A program made the translations under genes and the position numbers. Shown here in pieces: positions 1-5,381 of a stretch of DNA of 6,420 bases (position 1 is its first letter; each line of letters begins with the position of its first letter). The stretch is taken from contig JAATFK010000162.1 in assembly GCA_015655225.1 (NCBI GenBank), positions 1 through 6,420 on the forward strand. Reading direction: 5' to 3'. Source of the stretch: Solirubrobacterales bacterium (GTDB lineage: Bacteria > Actinomycetota > Thermoleophilia > Solirubrobacterales > Solirubrobacteraceae). Below the pieces are notes generated by a model, which saw only the letters and a program-made list of their open reading frames with translations, searched no databases and was not told the DNA's origin.

Positions 1-282
1 AACGACGGCAACGTGCTCCGCCTAGCCGTGCCGGGGCTGACGGAGGAGCGCCGCAGACAGCTCGTGAAGGTGGTGCGCAACATCGCCGAGGAGGGCCGCG
101 TCGGGATCCGCAACGTGCGCCGCGACGTGATGCAGGACCTGCGCGAGCTGCGCGACGCGGGGGAGACGGGCGCCGACGACGAGCACCGCGCGGAGGGCGA
201 GCTGCAGAAGCTCACCGACGAGACGGTCAAGGAGCTCGACGCGCTGCTGAAGCACAAGGAAGAAGAGATCCTCGAGGTCTGA
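1..282 (+). CDS. frr: Ribosome recycling factor, C-terminal half (5' end outside window)
   Basis: The reading frame is open from base 1 to a TGA at 280-282 and gives the last 93 residues of a protein that is normally about 185 long. RRF works in the cytoplasm with EF-G to split the post-termination ribosome. The visible part matches the second half of the family: NDGNVLRLAVPGLTEERR, then the arginine-rich helix GRVGIRNVRRD, whose arginines contact 23S rRNA in known RRFs, then QKLTDETVKELDALL and the usual acidic/lysine end HKEEEILEV. No frameshift or missing motif is seen. The stop codon lies inside the Shine-Dalgarno region of uppS, 7 bases before its start, so the two genes are probably co-transcribed. 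The identification is firm. The start and the N-terminal half cannot be assessed. Confidence 0.97.
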   Translation, partial: NDGNVLRLAVPGLTEERRRQLVKVVRNIAEEGRVGIRNVRRDVMQDLRELRDAGETGADDEHRAEGELQKLTDETVKELDALLKHKEEEILEV

Positions 283-285
283 GGG
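281..285 (+). promoter_or_regulatory. Ribosome binding site deciding the GTG start of uppS
   Basis: GAGGG overlaps the frr stop codon and lies 4 bases before GTG at 290. The next in-frame ATG is at 545, inside the conserved core, so this site fixes the GTG start. The overlap suggests translational coupling with frr. Confidence 0.6.
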
Positions 286-289
286 TCTC

Positions 290-1006
290 GTGGGCGACGC
301 CGACATCGACTCCCCCGACGGTCCGCAGGAGCAGCGCCGCGCCCGCTACGTGGCGATCATCACCGACGGCAACGGCCGCTGGGCGAGCCAGCGCGGACTG
401 CCCGTCTTCGAGGGTCACCGGGCCGGCGCCGAGAACGTCAAGGACCGGCTGCGCGACGCGCCCGACCTCGGCATCGAGGAGCTGACGATCTACTCCTTCT
501 CGACCGAGAACTGGGCCCGCTCGGCGGAGGAGGTCGAGGGGCTGATGTACCTCTTCCGCGAGTACATCACCCGCGAGGCGCCAGCGCTGCACGAGGAGGG
601 CGTGCGGATCCGCTTCATCGGCCGCCGCGACGCGCCGGTGGCGCCCGACATCGTCGAGCGGATGGAGTGGGCCGAGCAGATGACGGAGAAGAACACCCGC
701 ATCACGTTCGTGATCCCGTTCAACTACGGCAGCCGCGCGGAGATCGTCGACGCCGCCCGCACCTTCGACGGCACGACCGAGGAGGAGTTCCGCCAGCACC
801 TCTACGCGCCCGACCTGCACGACCCCGACATCGTGATCCGCACGAGCGGCGAGCAGCGGCTCTCGAACTACCTGCTGTGGCAGGCCGCGTACTCCGAGCT
901 GATGTTCCGCGACGAGCTGTGGCCCGACTTCTCGAAGGCCTCGCTCGAGGAGTGCCTCGATCGCTACGCCGAGCGTGACCGGCGCTTCGGCGGCCGGACG
1001 ACATGA
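290..1006 (+). CDS. uppS: Isoprenyl (undecaprenyl diphosphate) cis-prenyltransferase
   Basis: This 238-residue protein belongs to the cis-prenyltransferase (UppS) family, which condenses isopentenyl diphosphate onto farnesyl diphosphate to give the C55 carrier for cell-wall precursors. Numbering from GTG coincides with E. coli UppS at the N-terminus: catalytic D26, N28, R30 (in DGNGRW), H43 (in GHRAG), then YSFSTENW at 68-75 and R77. The C-terminal signature IRTSGEQRLSNYLLWQ holds R184, E188, R190 and S192, followed by E203 in SELMF and WPDF. The residue before the catalytic Asp is Thr25, where most homologues have Met (IMDGNGRW), and NYGGR has become NYGSR. All phosphate- and Mg-binding residues I can place are kept, so activity is expected. 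The final product length (C55 or shorter) cannot be read from the sequence. Its stop overlaps the cdsA start (ATGA). Confidence 0.96.
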   Translation: MGDADIDSPDGPQEQRRARYVAIITDGNGRWASQRGLPVFEGHRAGAENVKDRLRDAPDLGIEELTIYSFSTENWARSAEEVEGLMYLFREYITREAPALHEEGVRIRFIGRRDAPVAPDIVERMEWAEQMTEKNTRITFVIPFNYGSRAEIVDAARTFDGTTEEEFRQHLYAPDLHDPDIVIRTSGEQRLSNYLLWQAAYSELMFRDELWPDFSKASLEECLDRYAERDRRFGGRTT

Positions 1007-1923
1007 GCGCGGGCAGCGGGCGCGACGAGCGGGCGGAGCGCGCCGCGCGGCGGCAGGAGCGCCGCGAGCCGGCGACGGCGAGACAGACGCGCCGCAGAGC
1101 GCGCCGGGAGCGCAGAGCCGGGCGCAGATCGGGCTCCGACCTCGGCGGGCGCGTGCTCGTCGCGGTGCCGGCGGCGATCGCGGTGATCGCGCTGAACGCG
1201 GCCGGCGGCGTCGTCTGGACGGTCGCGCTGATCGCGCTCGGGGTCCTCTGCCTGCACGAGCTGTACGAGCTGACGGCGGCGGTCCGGCCGGTCCGGCTGG
1301 TCGGCTTCGCGGCGCTCGCGGGACTGCTGCTGGCGGCGCACTTCGGCAGCCAGTTCCAGATGGTGCTGGTGATGGTCGCGACGGTGCCGGTGCTGTTCGT
1401 CGTCATCGCGTCGCGGCCCGACACCGAGCAGGCGACGTTCGGGATCGCGATCACGCTGCTCGGCGTCTACTGGATCGGCCTCGGGCTCGCGCACGCGGTG
1501 CTGCTGCGCGACCTGCCGCACGGCGTCGCGATCGTGATCGACGTGCTTGTCGGGACGTTCCTGGGCGACACCGGCGCGTACTTCGGCGGGCGGATGTTCG
1601 GCCGCCGGCCGCTGTCGCCGCGGATCTCGCCGAACAAGACCGTCGAGGGGCTCGTGATCGGCTTCGTGACGGCGATCGTGGCGGTCTACTTCGCCGGCCT
1701 CTACCAGGACTGGCTGACGACCCAGAACGCGCTCCTGCTCGGCCTCGGCGTCGCGCTCGCGGGGCCGGTCGGCGACCTCTTCGAGTCGTTCGTCAAGCGC
1801 GACATCGGGACGAAGGACACGGGCCGCGCGTTCGGCGCGCACGGCGGCGCGCTCGACCGCGTCGATGCCGCCCTCTTCACCGCCGTCGTCGGCTACTACA
1901 TCTGGCACGCGCTGCTGATGTAG
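1003..1923 (+). CDS. cdsA: Phosphatidate cytidylyltransferase (CDP-diacylglycerol synthase)
   Basis: This 306-residue polytopic membrane protein makes CDP-diacylglycerol from CTP and phosphatidic acid, the branch point for phospholipids. After a cytosolic N-terminus, hydrophobic segments run from about residue 50 to the end. Family motifs appear in order: GDTGAYFGGRMFG (188-200), ISPNKTVEG (208-216) and the CdsA signature SFVKRD...KDTGRAFGAHGG..DRVD (262-288). The signature is complete except that Ala283 follows HGG, where the family pattern has a larger hydrophobic residue. Residues 7-42 contain 17 arginines and form a highly basic tail. The ATG is chosen because it overlaps the uppS stop (ATGA) and the basic stretch is in frame. 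Alternative GTG starts near residue 51 would remove the tail but lack coupling. A GC palindrome begins 9 bases after the stop. Confidence 0.95.
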   Translation: MSAGSGRDERAERAARRQERREPATARQTRRRARRERRAGRRSGSDLGGRVLVAVPAAIAVIALNAAGGVVWTVALIALGVLCLHELYELTAAVRPVRLVGFAALAGLLLAAHFGSQFQMVLVMVATVPVLFVVIASRPDTEQATFGIAITLLGVYWIGLGLAHAVLLRDLPHGVAIVIDVLVGTFLGDTGAYFGGRMFGRRPLSPRISPNKTVEGLVIGFVTAIVAVYFAGLYQDWLTTQNALLLGLGVALAGPVGDLFESFVKRDIGTKDTGRAFGAHGGALDRVDAALFTAVVGYYIWHALLM

Positions 1924-1931
1924 CGCGCGGT

Positions 1932-1954
1932 GGCGCGCCGGCGCGCAACCTTTC
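1932..1954 (+). repeat. Direct repeat copy 1, upstream of the first propeller gene
   Basis: This 23-bp element matches 3648-3670 at 22 of 23 positions (C at 1938, T at 3654). It comprises a GC palindrome followed by AACCTTTC. It ends 52 bases before the start codon of the first propeller gene; the second copy ends 55 bases before the start of the second. The pair brackets the first propeller gene and probably marks the edges of a duplicated unit of promoter plus gene. Confidence 0.85.
1933..1946. other. Perfect 14-bp palindrome (GCGCGCCGGCGCGC)
   Basis: The sequence equals its own reverse complement. It sits 9 bases after the cdsA stop and runs into the GCAACC box. It could be an operator next to the promoter or an RNA hairpin (5-bp GC stem, CCGG loop) closing the cdsA transcript. 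No T-run follows directly, only AACCTTTCT, so I do not call it an intrinsic terminator. Palindromes of G and C are less surprising in such GC-rich DNA, but the near-copy at 3649-3662 argues for function. Confidence 0.5.
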
Positions 1955-1971
1955 TCCGTCGTTCTCGTTGA
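1945..1971 (+). promoter_or_regulatory. Putative ECF-sigma-type promoter of the first propeller gene
   Basis: GCAACC (1945-1950), a 15-base spacer, then CGTTGA (1966-1971). An AAC-containing -35 and a CGTT-like -10 are typical of ECF sigma factors. The same boxes with the same 15-base spacing occur upstream of the second propeller gene, although most of the spacer differs. Transcription would begin near 1978 and leave a leader of about 30 bases that includes the Shine-Dalgarno sequence. The sigma factor assignment is inference. Confidence 0.5.
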
Positions 1972-1995
1972 AGCGGGCACATGACGTCAAGGGAC

Positions 1996-2001
1996 GGGGG
2001 G
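1996..2001 (+). promoter_or_regulatory. Ribosome binding site of the first propeller gene
   Basis: A run of six G within GACGGGGGG lies 5 bases before ATG 2007. The same GACGGGGG...CGGATGGT arrangement is kept at the second gene, which supports 2007 over the in-frame ATG at 2019. Confidence 0.55.
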
Positions 2002-2006
2002 CGCGG

Positions 2007-3647
2007 ATGGTGAAGGGGATGAGGACGCGTGGGCTGATGCTCACGCTGGCAGCGACCATGCTGGTGTCCACACTGGGAGTGGCCCCCGGCGCTCAGGCGG
2101 CGGCTCCGAGGCCCGCGCCGAGCCTCTCCACGCTGCCGTACCCGTCGAACGACCTGCCGCGGCCGCTCGTGCCGGGCCCGGACGGCGCGCTCTGGCTGCT
2201 CACGGCGGACCGCGACCCGCAGACCGAGCGGGTCATCCCCACGCTCAGCCGCTTCGGACCCCGCGGCCTGCTGACGCGGACGCCCGTGACGGCCGCGCCG
2301 GGCCTGAAGCAGGACTCCGTCGCGCCCGGCCTCGCGACACGCACCGGTCCGACGCCACTCGGCGACGGCGGCATGGGCGTCGTCGTCGCGCAGCAGTCGG
2401 GCTCTGCTCCGGGCGTCGTGCACGGAGTCGCACTCGTACGTGTCGCCGCCGGCGGCGGCGATCCGCAGGCGACGCAGCTCCCGAGCCAGGCACAGCCCGC
2501 AGCGGGCTTCGGGATCGCCGGAGACGGCACGGTCTGGTTCGCGCGCGCCTGCGCCGATGCGCTCTATCGCCGCACACCCTCCGGCGCGGTCACGCGGATC
2601 CCCCTGAGACGGCTCGGCTGCGGAGGCCAAGCGGTGGAGGAGCAGGGGTCGACCGTGACGGTCGCGCCGGACGCCTCCGTCTGGTTCGTCAATCTCTGCC
2701 AGGGACGCGTCGCGCACGTCTCCCGGACGCTGTCGGTGCGCGAGTGGCGCACGCCGTCGATCACGTGCGACCTCGCCGACCGCGACGGGTTCTCCCCGGC
2801 CTCGATCACGCTCGAGCCGCAGGGCGGCATCGCGTTCTTCTCCGGATTGGGACAGGGGGCCGGGCGGATCACGCCGAGCGGGACAATCGAGCCGATCAGA
2901 GCGGCTGGGCCGATCGACGCGACCCCTGACGGCACGCTGTGGCTGGCATCGACCAGCGGGCTCGGCGCGCTCGCGTCCAGCGGGACGGTGCGCCCGGTCC
3001 CGCTCGCTCCCGGCCCGGCGCAGGGGGTGACGAGCGTCGCCGCCGATCGGACCGGAACCGCCTGGCTCCTCGGCGGCCACTTCACCCCCTCCTATCCGTA
3101 CGGCGTCGGATCCCTTGCTCCGATCAGCCTCGGGACGCTCAGGTCCGGCGGGGAGACCGCGCACTGGCAGCTGCCCGACCTCGGCGGGACGGCGACGGCC
3201 ACGATCCCTCCGGGCACGCCGCTCACGCTCGGACCCGACGGGGCGCTCTGGACGATCATCCAGAGCGACGGCGTCTACTACACCTCGCAGGAGCTGCTGC
3301 GGATCCTCCCCGCGGACGTCGCGACGCCGCGGCCGCCGCTCGCGACCGCGGTGCCGAAGCCACTCGCGCGCGTCGGCCGCACCGTCTGGCTGCAGCTCTC
3401 CTGCGACGCGGACGCGGGGCGCTACTGCCAGGGCTCGGTCACGCTCGCGAAGGCCTCGCTGGTGCACGCGCCGGCGCCGTTCGTGATCGCCGGCCAATCG
3501 CGCGGCGCGGTCGCGCTTCAGCTGAGCGCGGCGGCGGCGCGAGCGCTGCACAGAGGTTCGCTGAAGGCGACCGTCCGGGTCGCGTCGAGCGGCGTGCCGC
3601 TGACGAGGGCGACGATCACGATCCCGGGAGTGAAGCGCTCCCGTTGA
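2007..3647 (+). CDS. Secreted Vgb-like beta-propeller protein, first paralog
   Basis: A 546-residue protein of unknown function, exported. Residues 1-31 form a signal peptide: basic MVKGMRTRG, a hydrophobic core at 10-26, and probable cleavage after AQA (29-31). There is no lipobox. Blade motifs of the [GA]PDGxLW type recur with Trp at 63, 177, 226, 312, 353 and 415, plus a Trp-less copy at 270-278, suggesting six or seven propeller blades as in streptogramin-lyase-like (Vgb) proteins. Cysteines 182, 205, 231 and 254 lie in adjacent blades. From about residue 443 a C-terminal beta domain follows with C466 and C474, predicted to be disulfide-bonded. I could not place the His/Glu catalytic set of true Vgb lyases, so an antibiotic-lyase call is not justified; ligand or wall binding is a guess. 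Start 2007 is favoured because MVKG and its leader match the next gene. The frame is open far upstream through cdsA, but that part is a shadow. Confidence 0.85.
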   Translation: MVKGMRTRGLMLTLAATMLVSTLGVAPGAQAAAPRPAPSLSTLPYPSNDLPRPLVPGPDGALWLLTADRDPQTERVIPTLSRFGPRGLLTRTPVTAAPGLKQDSVAPGLATRTGPTPLGDGGMGVVVAQQSGSAPGVVHGVALVRVAAGGGDPQATQLPSQAQPAAGFGIAGDGTVWFARACADALYRRTPSGAVTRIPLRRLGCGGQAVEEQGSTVTVAPDASVWFVNLCQGRVAHVSRTLSVREWRTPSITCDLADRDGFSPASITLEPQGGIAFFSGLGQGAGRITPSGTIEPIRAAGPIDATPDGTLWLASTSGLGALASSGTVRPVPLAPGPAQGVTSVAADRTGTAWLLGGHFTPSYPYGVGSLAPISLGTLRSGGETAHWQLPDLGGTATATIPPGTPLTLGPDGALWTIIQSDGVYYTSQELLRILPADVATPRPPLATAVPKPLARVGRTVWLQLSCDADAGRYCQGSVTLAKASLVHAPAPFVIAGQSRGAVALQLSAAAARALHRGSLKATVRVASSGVPLTRATITIPGVKRSR

Positions 3648-3670
3648 GGCGCGTCGGCGCGCAACCTTTC
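3648..3670 (+). repeat. Direct repeat copy 2, upstream of the second propeller gene
   Basis: This partner of 1932-1954 (22 of 23 identical) begins directly after the stop codon of the first propeller gene. Its 14-bp core at 3649-3662 has one change that turns a C-G pair into T-G, so the RNA hairpin could still form through a U-G wobble. Conservation here is far higher than in the adjoining coding regions. Confidence 0.85.
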
Positions 3671-3687
3671 GATGCCGCCGCCGTTGT
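3661..3687 (+). promoter_or_regulatory. Putative ECF-sigma-type promoter of the second propeller gene
   Basis: GCAACC (3661-3666), a 15-base spacer, then CGTTGT (3682-3687), the same arrangement as at 1945-1971. Beyond the initial TTTC the spacers differ, so the kept boxes stand out. A start near 3694 would give a leader of about 32 bases. The two genes would then be independently transcribed but co-regulated. Confidence 0.5.
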
Positions 3688-3713
3688 AACAGCCACTACC
3701 ACGGTCGATGGAC

Positions 3714-3718
3714 GGGGG
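3714..3718 (+). promoter_or_regulatory. Ribosome binding site of the second propeller gene
   Basis: GGGGG within GACGGGGG lies 7 bases before ATG 3726. It falls inside the reading frame if the upstream ATG at 3708 is used, which argues for 3726 as the true start. Confidence 0.55.
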
Positions 3719-3725
3719 TCCACGG

Positions 3726-5342
3726 ATGGTCAAGGGAACAGGCCCGCGCGGGCGGACGCTTGCGCTGGCCACCATGCTGCTGCTTGCGCTCGGTGCGGGG
3801 GCAGGGACGGGAAGCGCAGCCGCGGCCGCGCCGACAGCGCCGGCGACGGTCGCCTCGGTGGCGACCTATCCGTGGCTCAACCTGGTTGCGCCTGCGCCGG
3901 GCGGTCGCATGCTCGTGATCTCGTCCGGCCCGGGCACCGGCTCGACCGCGGCGGATCCGTGGCAGTCGAGGGCCGACCTGCTCGACGGGGCCACGGGCAG
4001 GCGAGCCGCGAGCTTCTCGCTCGGGACGCTCCTGGTCCAGCACCCGGCTGACCACGCCACCGCGCTGAACGACGGCTCGATGGAGCTGATCGGCACCGAG
4101 CCGTCCACGCCGGCGGGCCACGACGTCGTCGCCCATGTCGGCCCCGGGACGGCGGTGAGCATGCATGACCTGCCCGTCTGGCCCGCGCAGATGTCCGCGG
4201 AGGCGATCGCCCCGACCGGAGACGTCTGGCAGGGGCTCGCCTGTCAGGGAGTGGTGACGCGCACGGACGTCAGCGGCCAGGTCCACCACTACCGCCTTCC
4301 CGCCGCCGCGTGCGGCGCGGGCTTCGATGTGCAGACCAACGAGGAGCGCTCCGCGTTCACGGTCGGCCCCGACGGCGCGGCGTGGCTCTCCAACGCGTGC
4401 ATCGGCCAGGTCTCGAAGATCCCGCTCGTCGGTCGCGCGCGCACCTGGCGCTTAGCGCCCGTCGCCGCTGACTGCAGACAGGACGACGGCGATCCGACGC
4501 TCGGCCTGCCCCGAGCCGTCGCGACGCCGGACGGCGGCCTCGCCTACCCGGGTGGTCGCATCACGGGGGCCGGCACGGTCGTCACGGGGCCCGCGCCGCT
4601 TCCCGCGGTGACGACGCAGGACGGCGGGCAGTGGACGATCGGCGACGAGAACCTCGTCGAGCAGCCCCGGCAAGGCGCGCCGATCACGATCCCGGTGTTC
4701 CAGCCGGACGGCCGGTCGCTCCTGTCGTGGACGCTCGGACCCGACAGCCGCCTCTGGTACTCGACGGCGTCGCCCTTCTGCAGAGGGATGGAGGAGTACG
4801 ACTCGCCGGCCGTCAGCGTCGTTGGCGGCACCGAGGCGTCGACCTCGCAGCTGCTGCCCGCGTTCGACGCCAACGGCGCCGTCGTTCCCGGCAGAGACGC
4901 GACGATCTATGGCGCGGCGCTGGTGGCCCCGTCGCCGGACGGCAGCGTCTGGGTGACGATGCCCGACGCCGGGGGCGCGAACAACGCCTCGCCGCTCCTG
5001 CGTCTCACGCCCCAGCCCGCCCTGCGCCCCGCCCGCCCGCGGGCGATCGTCACGAGCCTCGGGGCTCGCAAGACGTCCACGCAGTGGGTCGAGCTGACCT
5101 GCTCGAGCCGTCCGGGGACCTACTGCTCCGGCAGCGTGCGCCTGCGGACCCCGAAGGGCGCTTCGCTCAGCAGCGCGGCGCGCTACGCGATCGCCGGCGG
5201 CAGTGGCGACACGGTCGCGGTCGCGCTGACGAAGGCGACGCGGACCTCGCTGAGACGCGCGGCGCTGCGGGCCCGCGTGATCGTCACGCCCGCGACGGGG
5301 CAGCCGAGAAGCTGGAAGGCGGTCCGCCTCCCGCGCGCTTAG
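3726..5342 (+). CDS. Secreted Vgb-like beta-propeller protein, second paralog
   Basis: A 538-residue exported protein of unknown function and a diverged tandem paralog of the preceding gene. The signal peptide covers about residues 1-33: MVKGTGPRGR, a hydrophobic core at 11-24, then an Ala-rich cleavage region. Blade motifs with Trp at 168, 220, 303, 344 and 409, and Trp-less copies at 56-64 and 267-277, line up one-to-one with the first paralog; the first blade is the most degraded. Cys173, 196, 225 and 250 match the four blade cysteines of the paralog, and C459/C467 match its C-x7-C pair in the C-terminal beta domain (about 438-538). Cys352 is extra and has no obvious partner. Leu243 is encoded by TTA (4452-4454), the only in-frame TTA I found in the window. 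ATG 3708 is possible but would add MDGGPR and bury the ribosome site. No catalytic motif is recognised. Confidence 0.85.
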   Translation: MVKGTGPRGRTLALATMLLLALGAGAGTGSAAAAAPTAPATVASVATYPWLNLVAPAPGGRMLVISSGPGTGSTAADPWQSRADLLDGATGRRAASFSLGTLLVQHPADHATALNDGSMELIGTEPSTPAGHDVVAHVGPGTAVSMHDLPVWPAQMSAEAIAPTGDVWQGLACQGVVTRTDVSGQVHHYRLPAAACGAGFDVQTNEERSAFTVGPDGAAWLSNACIGQVSKIPLVGRARTWRLAPVAADCRQDDGDPTLGLPRAVATPDGGLAYPGGRITGAGTVVTGPAPLPAVTTQDGGQWTIGDENLVEQPRQGAPITIPVFQPDGRSLLSWTLGPDSRLWYSTASPFCRGMEEYDSPAVSVVGGTEASTSQLLPAFDANGAVVPGRDATIYGAALVAPSPDGSVWVTMPDAGGANNASPLLRLTPQPALRPARPRAIVTSLGARKTSTQWVELTCSSRPGTYCSGSVRLRTPKGASLSSAARYAIAGGSGDTVAVALTKATRTSLRRAALRARVIVTPATGQPRSWKAVRLPRA

Positions 5343-5363
5343 CTTGCGGAAAAGCCCTCCAGC

Positions 5364-5369
5364 TACGAT
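5364..5369 (+). promoter_or_regulatory. Possible -10 element (TACGAT) for dxr
   Basis: TACGAT fits the TAnnnT form of housekeeping -10 boxes. No good -35 is present: TTGCGG at 5344-5349 has only a 14-base spacer. The predicted start near 5376 would fall after the Shine-Dalgarno sequence and leave a leader of about 6 bases, so the two signals do not fit one transcript. A separate promoter would make sense because the propeller genes separate dxr from cdsA. Confidence 0.3.
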
Positions 5370-5375
5370 GGGGAG
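5370..5375 (+). promoter_or_regulatory. Ribosome binding site of dxr
   Basis: GGGGAG lies 6 bases before ATG 5382. It supports that start, which places the NADPH-binding GSTGSIG at residues 9-15 as expected for the family. Confidence 0.55.
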
Positions 5376-5381
5376 CCTCTG

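Noticed and set aside
1924..1954. An intrinsic terminator after cdsA.
   Set aside because: A strong GC hairpin is possible but no T-run follows, so I list only the palindrome and leave termination as an open possibility.
964..1980. A 338-residue antisense frame opposite cdsA.
   Set aside because: It is extremely rich in Arg, Asp and His with no motif, and cdsA is certain on the other strand.
1982..1989. A perfect TGACGTCA palindrome in the leader of the first propeller gene.
   Set aside because: It is only 8 bp long and has no counterpart in the otherwise conserved leader of the second gene, so it is probably chance.
975..2006. The frame of the first propeller gene stays open upstream through all of cdsA, giving an apparent 890-residue protein.
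   Set aside because: The upstream 344 residues are arginine/alanine-rich and overlap the well-supported cdsA in another frame. The signal peptide begins at 2007. The openness is an effect of high GC.
1896..3551. A 551-residue antisense frame opposite the first propeller gene.
   Set aside because: It is Arg-rich shadow sequence without domains, while the sense strand has a signal peptide, blade repeats and a ribosome site.
3708..3725. ATG 3708 as the start of the second propeller gene.
   Set aside because: It would place the GGGGG ribosome site inside the coding region and add MDGGPR before a signal peptide that matches the paralog from MVKG onward.
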